Below, one piece after another: positions 49,120 through 62,100 of a stretch of 64,000 bases of DNA (positions within the stretch are counted from its first letter, which is position 1; the number at the start of each line of letters is the position of its first letter). Source of the DNA: Toxoplasma gondii ME49 (lineage: Eukaryota > Apicomplexa > Conoidasida > Eucoccidiorida > Sarcocystidae). The notes beneath the pieces are model-generated. The model ran no database searches and was not told the origin of the DNA. It saw only the letters and a program-made list of their open reading frames with translations. Location: contig NC_031468.1 of NCBI RefSeq assembly GCF_000006565.2, positions 558,001 through 622,000 of the forward strand, given 5' to 3'. The position numbers were made by a program, and so were the translations under genes.

Positions 49120-50426
49120 CGTCTGTTTAGATCGCCTCAGAATTGTAAGTGCGTCAGCAGTTCCTCAGGTAGACACACTGCCTTTAAAAACGTGGAGGTA
49201 AACGGGTGAGCACAGCCTCAAAGACTGAGAGTTTCGTGTGGCTGCTTCGCCGGGGCATCACCGCAGAAAGGAGCTGTATTCGCAACCGCAGGCGGTAAGA
49301 CGCAAGTGAGTCTTCGCACTCGACGGAATGATGGACTAAAAACGTCTCGTTTTTGTGCCACCTTTACTTCAAAAAAGCAGCTACAGACCATGAAACATAA
49401 AAAGCATGGAGTTACGCCCGAAACAGACCTGTGCGTGGCACATCAAGGACGGTGATGAGGAAGCGAAGGCCCTCTGGATTCGGTCCAGCGCCTGCAGCGG
49501 GCAACCCGTAGAGAAAGCTCGCAAGAAAAGGGCAGTGCACGAGCGTTGTTCATGAGGACGAAGAGGAAAGACACAACTAAAAAAAGCTGAGTCGGCATTA
49601 GTTCCTGTCTGCAAAAGAAACAACAAAGAGGGAAGAACTTGGAATGCCTCGAAACCCTTCGACTGGTTCTTTGAACCGTGCATGCGGTCGGGTGGCCTTC
49701 ACACGCATGCGCGGTGAAGATCGAGTATGTCGGATCAACTACGCACTTCATTTCTAGGCATTACCATTTTCTGGCAGCCAGAGGATGACGAAGAAAAAGG
49801 TGTGTTTCGGCTTGTCTATTTTCTCGCTACTTCCGTCATCCGCAAATTGCCGACGACGCGGAAGCGCACGCAGAACTCGGCATAAGCGTCCTCTGTGAGC
49901 TTCATCCATAGCCGGTAGCCAGCATGGGAAGCTTGGGGCTTGCCGCTTAAGCTTGAACGCTTTAGTACTACCAACGCCGGTATGACTTCCGAAGTTTGGT
50001 GTGGACAGCGAATCACTTAAATATCACTGCTCTATGGCTGGTAGGGTCTGCACAGCGGCTGTAGGGCGCTGTCCGAGTCATTCCGCACGCTGCAGCGAGA
50101 CAAATTGTTTCTGCATTGTGGTTGCCTGGTGTGTACGCGTGCTCTGTGCGTCTCAGTGCCTCACGAATCTGGAAGTGTCAAGTCAGTCAAAGAGTGTTGT
50201 GGTTGAAGCTATCCTCCCAGTGTTGCCCCGGAATGCGCGTGTGAAGGTGTCTTGCTGTGCTGTTGCTCATCAATCTGCACACTCCAACGTGGCTCAATGC
50301 TAGTGCGTGCTTGTGTGTGGTAACCTCGTCTCTATATATATCTTGGCGTCTCTCACGGCATGAATTTTGATTCTGTCTCTATTAGCTGCGGTCATTTCCG
50401 AGGCAGAGCAGAGGCGGTTCTTGACC
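49120..50426. other. 1.3 kb divergent intergenic region (FHA protein / PNKP promoters)
   Basis: Head-to-head starts flank this gap. No open frame of interest is present. The frame upstream of the PNKP ATG is closed by a TGA at 50361-50363, although an AG at 50384-50385 after a TCTCTATT tract could be an acceptor from a 5' exon. Confidence 0.55.
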
Positions 50427-52971
50427 ATGCAGCCGTCGGCGAAGATGGCGAAGACTCCGGTCCGGTCAGATGCCACGGGTTTACTTAATCAAGTCGCGTT
50501 GCCTTCTTCACCCTTTTGGCACTGTGTAGACGGAGGCCTCTGGTGGCGTCACTACTGTCCGCAAGCGCATGCACGGTTCTATGGTGTACAGTCCCAACCA
50601 GCTAGCACCTCTCCTGGCCCTCAAACAGCCAGTCGTGATGAATTGCAGCGAAAGGAACCATCAGAAAATGCCACAGGCATCTCAGCGCTTCTTACCGGAT
50701 ACAAGCGAGCGCGGGAGAACTCAGCAGAAAAGCCAGGCTGTTGTGCCTCTGGAAGTGGAGAGGGGTGTCTATTTACACAGTGGAGTGTCCCTAGGCTTTG
50801 CGCACGAGTGAATCCTACTATGGAGAGCGCGTCACAAGATTCCTCGCGGGAAGACCGAGGCACAGAGAAAGACGTGTTCTGCAGGAAAAACCGATGTGCC
50901 GGCCTGGCTCTCTTTGACCTCGACGGGACCCTCATAACAACAAAAAGTGGCAAAAAGTTTCCCCAGGGTGCATGTGACTGGAAGCTGCTGCACCCTCCTC
51001 AAATACTGCAGAAATTGAGAAAGCTGGTGGCTGAGGTAAGTTGAGTATGCTTTGATAATCCCTTAGTGATTGCAGATCAACAGGGAGCGATGTGAATCAT
51101 GTGCTGCAGGCGTCCGTGCTACGCGGACGGTGATACTCGCATTCCGTAAAGTGATGGAGAGTCATTGTTTGTTGAGAGACTCTCCGACATGTAGCGTCAC
51201 GATCCAGCTCTTCCTCCTGGTGCTGCAGGCTTGGTAAAGCGGCGGATGGTATCCTCAGTACTGTTCGCGCCAAAAGTCTCGTGGACGGTTGCGGTGCTGT
51301 GCGTTTTCCAGTTCAAGTGACACTACGATGTCTCTGTTTCCAAAAGGATATGCCGAGCAACTCAAGAAGACATCGTTGTTGAGGTCTCGATGTACGACAG
51401 ACGCGTGGACAACGTGTCAGTGTAACAGTTAAGCGCATGTTTGTTTGCGGTGTCCGTTCGCTTGACAGGGCTACCACTTGGTCGTGGTGTCGAATCAACT
51501 CGGGGTTCAGAAAGGGCATACGACGCTGATGTCTCTGACGGAGAAGAGTGACGCGCTGCAGCAGACGTTGAACGTGCCGTTGACGGTTTGCCTCGCGGTT
51601 GCTGACGACTTTTTCCGCAAACCACGAACAGCTGCAGCCTCTTTCATCTTTGCTCACCTTCTGCCACATCTCCACCAGGTGCAGTGCTGTGTAAGCTCCT
51701 CTCAGTGCTGTACAGTACGGTGTTCGGATGGTGGATGGGCATTCGACCGAGAGCGACAGCTGTCGCTCCCACCGGTTTTTTTCGTCGGCGATGCGGCAGG
51801 AAGGTTGGGAGTTCCCAGTAGCACAAGTGTAGGCGAGAAACCCAAGGGCCAGAGGGCAAAGAACGAGAAGGCAAAGACACCCAAGGATCACAGTGCGGCA
51901 GATCTGAAATTCGCTCTGAACGTAGGAGTGCCCTTCTTTACTCCGGAGCAGTTTTTTCTTGAACAGGACGAAGTGCCACCACCGCTTATTGCGTATTTTG
52001 GGAAGGGCACTCTCCCCATAGGTTCGGTACAGAGTGGCTGGACGCGGCACGGAACGCACTGGGCTGGAGTCGGATCCGAAGTTCACTCCGACCAACGCAT
52101 ACTAAATTCTACAGCAGTGATAACAGAGGCAACCTCCAAAGTGAAACTGTTCGTGCCTGCTGAGCTGGTGAAGAACGCTACTCCGAACCGGCGAATGAGG
52201 GAAGAGCATTTTGGGTGGCTGCGAGGTGATAAGGTACGCAGCTCGTCCGTTGGAAGCACAGGCCTCACTGGTCCCGGCGTAAAGTCCGAAAACGGTGACC
52301 GTGTTACAGGTGGTGCTGAAAACGACTCAAGGGGATTCACTACGGATAACGCTGGCAACGAGACCGGTGGTGACAAGAACCGTCACGCTACACAGCCGCA
52401 ACTGGTAATCCTTATTGGCGCTCCGGGAAGTGGGAAGAGCACTCTGACAGAGACAGTGTTCAAGGATTACACGTGCATTCGGCAGGATGACCTGAAAACT
52501 CAAGCAAAGTGCGTCAAAGCGTGTGAAAAGGCTCTTAGCGAGAAGCGCAATGTCGTGATCGACATGCAAAACGCGACATGCAAAACACGCGAGCCGTATA
52601 TCAAACTAGGAAAGGCACTAGGGACTCATCGGATACGGTGCGTCGTTCTTAAATGGCCCGAAGAAATGTGCAAACATATGAATACGTACAGAGCGTTGGT
52701 TGGACGCGAGAGGGCAAAACGATCACGAAACGCGCTCTCAACTGATTTCGAGGGACAGCGACGACCCACCAAACAGCCTAGCACGCGATTCCGGGAGGAG
52801 GCTGTTCCGTCGTTTGTTCTGAAAAATTTTTACAGACAGGTGGAACTGCCGTCCGCCGATGCAGAAGGGGTGGACGATGTTGTTATCCTTGACGACGCAG
52901 AACGGCATTTCATGTGTGAAGAGTTCTCTGATGATGATGAAATGGTACTGTTTGGTTCTTTCCTCGACTGA
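50427..52971 (+). CDS. PNKP: Bifunctional polynucleotide kinase 3'-phosphatase (PNKP)
   Basis: DNA end-processing repair enzyme that removes 3' phosphates and adds 5' phosphates before ligation. Exon 1 is 50427-51035 and exon 2 51469-52971, joined in phase 0 to 703 residues. The HAD phosphatase carries [16 protein letters not shown] (about residue 160), then [25 protein letters not shown] and [17 protein letters not shown], all diagnostic of the PNKP phosphatase. The kinase domain follows a charged linker with [13 protein letters not shown] (P-loop near residue 520), an RQDDL stretch, [18 protein letters not shown] and late basic residues. Human PNKP starts with an FHA domain; here the first 155 residues show no FHA motif and are low in complexity. 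The ATG at 50427 is the first after an in-frame stop. Position 50367 is TTG, not ATG, so I did not use it. Confidence 0.93.
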
Positions 52972-53890
52972 GCCTCACCTTGAACATATTCCCATTGTGT
53001 GTGTGCTCATTCTTTCTGCTTGACATGCAGTCATGAAACAGTGGGAAGACTGACGCAGGTCAACAAACTGGTGAACATGGTTGTTGTATCTAATTGGCCA
53101 AGTATAGATGAGCCTTTTCTTGCCTGAAGTGAAACACATCCTAAGCGTACAGCTACCCTTATTGAGCCGTCTCGTATGTCGAAGCCTACGACCAACACTT
53201 GGCTTACCGTCAACAGCGGTCGCTGAGCCGCAGACTTAATACGGTTGTGCCGTCTGTACAAACACATTGCCAGCTCTGAAGATGGCTCTGAATCCTGGGT
53301 TAACGTCGCTTCGGCGTGAGAGCCTGCCCAATACCAACAGCTGTAAACACAGAGTTTAAAGCCGATGGCAGTGCTTGGGCGCGCACGGAGCGCGGAAATA
53401 ACAAGGAGTTGTTCTTCAACACAGCTGAGCCTATGCCACCGACACGAATCATCGATGAAAACCACAAGCAGAGTTATTTACCAGCGCAAAAATTGGCTAT
53501 TTCACCGTATATATTAGTATACCAGAAGATTGCATCGACTGTTCGGAGGCAACTCGCCGCTACACGGAATTCACAGTGACACCAGCAGGATTAGGGTGGC
53601 GTGGGGGGTTCTCGGGGGACAGGTGTTTTAATCGAGAAAAAAATTCAGAAGCAGAAGTCCTAAATTCGCCAATGACGTTTGCGTCCGGTAGCCACTAGGG
53701 AATTCTGCCCGATTATAAAGCACTGGGTTCTGTCATCTGCCAGAGTGCTCCCGGAAGTATGTACACCGGCCGCACCTGAACACTCGCACCAAGGATGGGA
53801 GCCAGCTGGTTGTCCAGTCTGCTGAAGTAACGCTTCTGTCTTTTGGCGCACCCTCCACTCTTTCCACAGGCGTCTTCCTCAATCACAGCT
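52972..53890. other. 0.9 kb gap between PNKP and the membrane-protein gene
   Basis: This probably holds the PNKP 3' UTR and the promoter of the next gene, both on the + strand. Frames are short and show no motif. Confidence 0.55.
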
Positions 53891-55046
53891 ATGGAGGTCA
53901 TGGACAGGCTTAAAGCCAGGAGTTTCTTTGGTTTCATACCGATTCGACGCGTAAGAAGGTTCTACTGACATTGTAGTACATAAAGCAAAGGGCTACCCAA
54001 ATTCAGGGTTTGTTTGTCATTGCATTCATCCAACTCCTGACCGGCATTGCAGTGTACATGTGCTACAAGTACCTGCGTCCGAGTCTGCATTCCGTTGCTT
54101 GCTCTCAGCTTACTATTTTCAGCGTCAGTGCTGTTATAGGGTAGGCGAAATAGCTGTGGGTTTCTGAACAGGCAATACCAACATACCGTAACCAGGGTCA
54201 TTGGAGCTTATCGACGCAACACTACAGTGGAAGGATTCTACTTTGCCACGTTCCTCGCATCAATTGCATTCCTGATCATTGCTATCCTCGATTTCACCGA
54301 TGTCGTCCACATGATGCCGAAAGCGCCTGAGGGAGCCGTATGTTCTCTTGAGAAATTCGAGGCTGTCCCCTCCTAACAGTTCCATGCAGACGGAGGCCTT
54401 CCTACAAATTGACCGAGAAACGCAAAACCGACCCTCATCTCTTCCTGCTCGTAGATGGCATTACAGTCATGGCTCATTCGCCGCAAACACGTCGCGGCTC
54501 ACGCAGGGGGGCTGGGCCTCGAAGCAGGATATCCAGAAGACACTGGAAACACTTCCATTCGGTATGAGCCAAGTCATTCGACCCACATTCAGTGCAGCAC
54601 TGCCATAGTTCTCTTCAGTTCCTCACATTGGTGAGACGGAAGGCGAATCAGAGGAAATCAGCATTGGCGAGCTACCACCGGAGTAAGTTGACAGCAGTTT
54701 CGTATGATACCAGCCGCGTTGTCACAAGCTGTGCTAGGGCGAAGGAACTCCCTACGAAGGCGCAGAACATGGTAATAACGATAACGAAGATGCAAAAACG
54801 ACGTAAGATTGCTCCCTGAATACTTTGAGAGCCGTCACTGTGTTACTCTGGTGACAGCTGTTAAGCTTGCTTTCGCTGGCGTCTTTGGTACTCTACTCCT
54901 GTTCCACCTGTACTTGTAAGGGAATCGCCACTGTCAGCCTGAGCTTCCTTAATATTCCATCTTTCCCCAGCGGCTGGATCATTCTGACATTTCTGATGAA
55001 CAAATGCATGAGTTTGGATGAGCTTACAGGGCAGCCCGAGCAGTAA
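53891..55046 (+). CDS. Small four-helix membrane protein, tetraspanin-like layout, family unknown
   Basis: Small exons splice in phase: 53891-53950, 54007-54140, 54196-54337, 54390-54561, 54619-54682, 54808-54915 and 54971-55046, giving about 251 residues. I recognise no family. Three hydrophobic segments come early: LFVIAFIQLLTGIAVYM, then LTIFSVSAVIGVIGAY, then FYFATFLASIAFLIIAILDF. A hydrophilic loop of about 90 residues follows, containing an acidic EEISIGELPPE, then one long hydrophobic stretch from LVTAVKLAFAGVFGTLLLF into GWIILTFLM, and a short tail. This 3+loop+1 arrangement is that of tetraspanins, but the loop lacks their CCG motif. Three donors late in the gene are phase 2 with GTAAG, so each overlaps a TAA stop. 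The end could be 54686, 54919, 55046, or 55180 if a further exon (55138-55180) is used. The acceptor of exon 6 is weak, with an alternative at 54790. Confidence 0.68.
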
Positions 55047-56106
55047 GACTAGATTCCATCCGCGTTTACGGCTCGCTAGGAAACAGGAAAATTTGTCCAG
55101 GTTCCAACCCCTGATTCGTGACGAGTAGAGACTGCAGGGATGAGCATTGGAAGAAGGCGTCCTTTTATTTACTTGCTTAACCGTATTCTTCTGCTTGTCT
55201 TGGATTTGATCTTTTCCTCTGTTTCGTGTTGCTTTGGAACTGGATTTGACTCTCCTTTGCCACATATTGCTCTACACTCTGTGCGTGTCTCGGACACTGA
55301 AGGAATACGACACTGTCGTTCCCAGCCGGGCGCTCCTGTCCAGTGCGAAAGAAGGACATGGCTCATCTAGATCACTGTCTCGTCCCGCAGCAACAAACAC
55401 ACTGTTAGTGCGAATAGTAAGGGCGCAGTTACTCAGTGAAACACATGCATCCTTGGTCTGTTTGCTTAGCTTCACTTTGAATTCGAATCGCTCTCGGTGT
55501 GCTGTTGCGGACCGGGGGGGTGTTGGCTGGCAGAGCGGCAGTCGACGACCCCCGAGCATGCGCTTGCGCTGCCGTGAACCTCTTCTTTGAGAGACTCTGC
55601 AACGCAGCTCTTTAATTCGCGGCACAAGATGAAACCTACTCTGTGGTGATTCAACCCATGCAGATTCACGATATGAGATGCGTCTTACGAAGCTGCTTAA
55701 TATCTGCTTGACTCCGGGAGTTGTTTGAAGATCCTCGAGACAACCCCTGCGAACGAGACCTCAAACCCACCCTGTCTTGGTCCCTTTCTTACTGGCTCCC
55801 TCATCCGCTGTCTTAAAATTTATGTTTCTGAGTGACGGCCGTTTTCTCCCCATCAAGGAAGTTAGTATTCCTTTTGACCCTTTTTTCTGGAGAGGTAGAT
55901 AATACCCAGTTTTCCCGTGGCTGTGCCGTCTTTCACCTAGCGAACACCGCTTCTCCCGCCAGTTCCGTGCCGCAATCGAAATTCAAACCAAGGAGATCCG
56001 TGACACTGAAGACCACCATATCTGGTCAGAAGAAAAGAGTCCCCACTAATCGTGTTATATTTGATCGGAACGTCTTTCGTCCCTCACGCCCCCCTCAAGG
56101 TAGCCT
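55047..56106. other. 1.06 kb gap before the coiled-coil gene
   Basis: This may include a last exon of the membrane-protein gene (55138-55180) and otherwise holds 3' UTR and the promoter of the next gene. Hydrophobic-looking frames near 55140-55370 are discussed among the rejected items. Confidence 0.5.
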
Positions 56107-59100
56107 ATGGTTGGACAGGCTACTCAACCGGGAGCCCGGAAGCAAAGCGTGTTTTTACACGCTGGAACAGGTACCCGCTCTATCGAAAATGACGCTTGTC
56201 CGCCTATGATCACGAAAGGTGAAGAGGTTGCCATGGAAGACTCCCAGGTGTCGACGTCTGCGCGCCAAGCACCGAACGCACCTTCGGTGTCGCAGGCGGT
56301 TTCGATGGCGTCGGGCAACCGAAAGAACGAGGTCGAACTGCTGCGGACAGCCATTCTGAAGTCTCGCGCGACTGTGGCCAGCAGATGGAGGGGAAGTGCC
56401 TGTGTCCCTGGTTCTGTCACAGGGGCGGTCAAGAACTCTGCAGAGTTTCCCGCTCAGCCATTTTCTGGTGAGACGGTCGCAGGGGGGAGTTCTGCTCGGC
56501 AACGGGGAAATGCTGACGCGCAGGTTGACTCTGAGAAATTAGAGACTGTGAGTGCACGGAAATCGCAAATAGTTGATTCCGGAAAACACGACACACCGTC
56601 CAGAAACTCTGTCCGCACGTCAGGTGGCTTCGCACAGGAGGGCGAAATGCCAGCAGCGCCGGCGGGGAATCCGGAAAAGGGGGGTTGGTTGGCAAAGGGG
56701 CGCGCGCTAAAGGCTCAGATGGCAGCAGCGAAGACGACACCGCAACAGCCCTTGGTGCTGAAGGTGGCGAAGCGAAAAGCGAATCCACCAAAGGCGAACA
56801 AAGCTATGCTAAAGCGGGTGGCGTTCCCGAATCAATCGAAAGAAGGCCCTCGGCGGGTGGACGCAGAGAGGGAAGCCCCAGATCCCGATGTGCTTTCTTT
56901 GCGCCGTCTCGATACCTGGAGATTGCTGACCAAGGATCTCTCTGCTTCTCGCACTCCGTCGTTTCTCCGCAGTTCATCGAGTGACGTCATCGATAATGCG
57001 GAAGATCTGAATCTCACGGGGTCGAACATTTTCCCCTTCTTCTCGGGCTCGGTCTCAACTTCGGACGCCAGCGTCGCGTTGTCGGAGCGACTGAGAACAG
57101 TCAGAGATTCGGACGCGGGATCCGCGTACATGTACCAGTCTTTGCCTGCCGGTGGAGAGCTGAGTCCTTCCCTCTCGGTCTCTCCGTTCTCTTCCACAGC
57201 AGGGCCGTCTAGAACCTCGGCCTCGTCTACTAATTCGAGACTGAAGCGGCAAGACGTGCAAACTGCCGAGGAGATAGAGTCAGGAGAGCCCGAAGCAATG
57301 GAAGTGAAGGAAGAAGTCGCGCCAGAACCGGCCGGAGAGAGCGGAGAGGTTCCCTTTGCAAACGTTGCAGGGTACAGTGGGAATCTGCGATTGCCGTCGG
57401 TTTTAGAGGAATCACAGGAATACTCCACATCCGCACGCCTAGGGTCGAGAGGTGAAGAGAGGCCCGATTCTCCTGCCCCTCGTCCGCGTTCTGGAGCTCC
57501 GAAGAAACAACCAAAGAAAAAAAAACTGGAGCCGCTCCCGGCTGATGGTTCCGTCGAGCCATTCGTTGAGGAACGGGCAGCAGAAGAAGATTTCGACAGA
57601 GAAGCGGTAAGGCCTCATTGATCTGACACACAGGAGCAAACAGAACGTCTCGTTCTTATTTTGTCTTCCCCAAGGAGAGTTACACGTAGGCACATGTGTT
57701 TTCAGTATCAAAAGTTTTACAGATTGCAGGTCTCCGGACTTGGTCAATACTTGCGTTGCATGCATGTGAAGACGAAGTCCACCTTTCTCTGTGTTTTCCG
57801 TTTCTTCACTTCTCAGATGCTGGACGACTTTGATATTCCGTCGACAGCCACAGGGCTCTCCCCTGCCGTCGAGCGTCTGCGGCAGGAACGCGTGGCTCTC
57901 GCACGTTGGGTTCGTCGACTGAGAGGAACGGGGACGGCTATGCAGGTGCGTTTCACTTAGATAGCTGTGGAGTGAAGCATGAAAAAGTGCTACACACCCT
58001 AGTACTTATTGATATACTTGTGGTACAAACAGTCGGCTAGTTATTGAGAGGCACTCACGATCTAGAAACTACTACCTTTCAAGCGCCTTGCAGATAGAGA
58101 GATGTGATGTCCAGGGGCGTAGGGAATGCTGAACACCTTAGGTAATCGTTGATATAATTATGGTACAAGCACTCAGCTAGTGATCCAATGACACTGCAGC
58201 GTGTACGTAAACGTCCCAACAACAGGCACTGTTCCCTCCCCTCTGATTTTCTTCCAGCAAAAGCACATGCGCGTGGAGAAGTATTTGAAACCCCACCAGG
58301 ATCTGCCAGGCCTAGACATCAAGCTAGCTGCGAACTATCCTCCTGCGGCCTTCGAGCCACCTCTGACTGAGGCCGTGGAAGCGCGCGGCGATCGCATGGA
58401 AGAAATTCTGATGAAAGACGCCCAGATGCCGAGCGCGAAGGTTTGGCAACTGGAGCAGACGAATCGGCAACGTCTCAAGCACCTCGCTCAACAGAGGAAA
58501 CACATCAGCATTTTGCAGAGAGCTCTTCGGAAGTCTCAACGCGAGACAAGGGCCGCGGAGCGTAAACTGCGAGGAGACGATGAAACCTCTTCTTCATCTG
58601 AGAGCAGTGCCCCCTCGCCTAGAGAGGCAGAGCGCCTCATCCTGCAGGAACAATGCGAGAGCCTCATGGACCGCGTGAAGGCAGAGACAGCGCACCGTGA
58701 ATCTTACCAGAGAGCTTGGTTCCTCGAACAACGCCAAAAAGAACGCGTTGCTGAAAAATACAATGTCCTTCAACGCAGACTCAAAGCTGCACAAACTGTC
58801 ACGTACGTGTCAAGAGGGGCAAAGTGTGTAGCGAGATGTGTGAGTGTGTTTGAATTTGACGAACTGGAGCTCATCGTGGCAGATGCAAGAATGCCCTCGG
58901 AATATAGTCCGTGTCCACATATATATATATATATATATATGTTGTGTATATATATGTAGTTTGCGTATGTGATAAACTTCGCACACATTCTCGAATATGT
59001 ACTGACATACGGGTTATGTTTTGCTGGAGGCATTTTTCTCTGTAATTGTTGAAGCCAGTGATAGTAGATGGTCTTTGCTGACAGTTTTGGCGGGCCTTGG

Positions 59101-62100
59101 AGGTGTGGGAAAAGCGTGCAGCGTGAGAGATGCATTCGGAGAGTCGCAGAAGACGAGAAGCGATCAAACGGATCTCTGGGTGACAAAATGTTCGACTGTG
59201 CTCAGTCGCATGGAGCAGGCGAAGCAGGAAGAGAAACAAGAGAACATCGACGATTTGAAGGCACGACTCGGAGAAAGGATAGAAGTTTTGCGCCGCGTCA
59301 CGGGCACCAGTGAACAGTACGAGTACGAACTTGTGAGGCTGCAGCGACGGTACGAGGCGCTAGCGAGTTACTTGAAAGAGTCGCAAGAAAAGGCTTCTTC
59401 CTTCGAGGAAGGCCTTCGCGAGGCGCGGTCGAGTCTCGAGCACGAGACTGCGCTTCTTCAGATCGAAAAAAATAAAAGCCTCAATCTTGGCGAGCGTCTT
59501 CGCGAACGCGAAAATGCCATGGAAGTGAGTCAAAAGAAATGGAGACGCTGACAAACTTAGCTGAAGACAAAGCTAGGCTGTGGCAGCAGCATCGTGCATA
59601 TGCGACTGGCATGAAATATATGGAAATACACGTGTGAGTCTGTTCCCATGTGGAGTATGTATGTATATATATATATATATGTATATGGTTTTACATGCGT
59701 ATTTATGTGTATGTATTTTTGTATGCATGTATGTGTATGGAGAACATTCATGTGGCTCGAATTCCTGCCTTTTCACTTGCACCATCCTTACCGAATTTGC
59801 TGATTCATCTGAGTCTTGTGTTGTCATCTCGATTCGGATGTTCAGATCTACATGTCTTTCTCGTTTATCAGACATCTTTACCGACTGAAACGTTTTCGTG
59901 GCAACTTTTTCCTTTGCCTTCATATTCAGACGTAGGTTTGTGTACCCATGCACATAATAATGTATATATATCTGCATATATACATATATATATGTAGCTA
60001 TTTGCCTGCTCCTGTTACTCTGTACCATTGCGTTTCAGTGAATGTGGTAGGTTTTTTGGGGGGTGCCTCTCCGTCTTTTCTGGACGCCTCCATTCCCGCG
60101 TCTTGTGCTTAGTTGTCTCGGTTCTTTTTGCCTTTTTTCTTGTGTGTTTTTTCTGCGTTCGCAGCGCATGAAGATTGAACTGCGTCTGGAGCAAGACCGA
60201 GTGCTTTCGCGTGAGCAAACAATTCAAGAGTTGCGGGATTCCTTGAACGAAAATGCGCAGCTGTTGCTGCAGGCGAAAGACGAGTTGGTGGCGGAGCACG
60301 AGAGGGCAGAAGAAGAGCGCAGGCGTCATGAGCAGACGCTGATTCAGGCGAAGACTCTCCAGAGCAACCTGCTGGAAGCCCAGCAGACGATCGACACTTT
60401 GATGAGCGAGAAGGCCTTCGCGGACCAGCAGGAGGCTGCCTTGAAGCACCTTCATGAGAACTTCTTGCTTCTTCTCGAGTCTTCGCAGAAGCAAAGCGAC
60501 GTGCTAGAAGAAACCGTGGAGGCCATGGCGAAGAAGAAGCACAAGGCGACGCAGCTGCTGCAGCGAGCGGTCGAAGAGATCCAATCCGGCATCCACCGGC
60601 AATCGGTAGAAGAAGAGAGACTGAAGGCCGACCTCGCTGCTGCCAAGGCTCGCCTCAGTGGCGCTGTCGAGGAACTCGAAGCAGAACGCGCCACGCAGGT
60701 GAGGGTCTTGAGACAAGGGACATCTGGAGAGGAGAACTTTCACGTGACTTGGTATTTCTGGGTCCAGGTTTCCCTGCCGACCTAGGAAAAACAGGAACAG
60801 GCGGGAGGGAAGACAAACAGCCACGGGAGAATAGAAGTGCGAACCTTCGGGGAAGAAGATCTATTAATGTCCTTCCATGTCCATCCTTTTTCGTCTGCGC
60901 GCGTTTCACCTGTTCGCCTTCTTAACCCGGTCACAAGAGAAACGGCTGTTTGCTTCCTGCGTAGGTTGTTCCCCGCGCTTCTGCCGTGTCTGTGTTTCCG
61001 TTCCGCTTCCTCAGGGTGTGTTTCTCCGCCCTTCTCTGTCGCTCTTCTTCTTCTCCGAGCACAAGTCTCTCCTTTCCATATTATAGCTTTTTCTACAGTT
61101 CTCCTCAGGGTACATTTGCACCACCGACTGCCTTCCCGCTTTCCGCCCTCAGCGTTTTTCTGCTGTTTCGACTTCACTCAGTCGCGCTTCTCCGTTTTTC
61201 TCAGGTCGAGACGATGAATCGCGCCCAAGACAAGTACATGGAGGACCACGCGTCTTACCAAAAGACCTGTGAAGCAATGCGCGGCGAGATCGAGGAACAG
61301 AAGGCTCGCCTCGAGGCTTTGACGGCCGATCTCCAGGAGGCGAAACGGCGTCGGGACGAACTGGAGAAATGGGGAGAGAAGATGAAGGAAAAAAATGAAG
61401 CTCTCGAACGGAGAGTCGTCTCCAGTTTCTCTGCCCAGGGAAGAAGTGGCCGGGGCTCCATGGTTCGTCTCGTCAAACGTCTTCAGCAGGGCGCAACTAT
61501 GGAGAGGGCCAATGTGGGCAAAAAGAAAGTCGGCAAAAACTTCATCAAGGTAAGCTGTTCTTTGTACCGCAAATCTCCCATTTCTTGCGAACGGAACAGA
61601 GGCATCCGCATGCGTGTCTCAGTGAGATCGTCTCGTGAGTTTTTCGACCACGGCTCTACACAACATGCACTTCTCCCTGTCTCGGCCTGCGTGCCTGTGT
61701 GGCCTTGAAGTTGTGGGTTCATGACTTTGTCCGCCTATATTACCGATGTGTCGCGCTGGTAACCAGAAATGGCGGGTTCTTTTCCAGCATGCATGCGTCG
61801 CTCTACATTCCACTGCACATTCGCATTTCTCTGAGGGTTTCCCCTGACATCGACGTCGACAGACACCTTCGATTTGCTTTTGCATGCGAATGTGTCTGCG
61901 CGAGAAAAACGCTCAGTCTCTTCACTTGATGGCTCTCCGGCTGTCGACAACCTGGCAGCTGTCACACTTGTTTGCTCCCCGCCTTTTCGGTGTCTTCGTG
62001 CCGATCCGACAAAGAGCCTGGACCCTAAGATTTGGAGGAGCGGACAGGGCAATTCTTCCTCTCAGTGTGTTGTTATGTTCGTTGTTATTTTCCGTTTCAC

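Noticed and set aside
50367..50426. Upstream extension of PNKP starting at 50367
   Set aside because: The codon there is TTG, not ATG, and the frame is closed just before it. The ATG at 50427 is the first proper start.
55140..55590. Hydrophobic frames (for example YLLNRILLLVLDLIFSSV and LCHILLYTLCV) that could be membrane exons
   Set aside because: Each needs a splice site I cannot place and the frames overlap each other. Only a short alternative exon at 55138-55180 fits the phase of the preceding gene.
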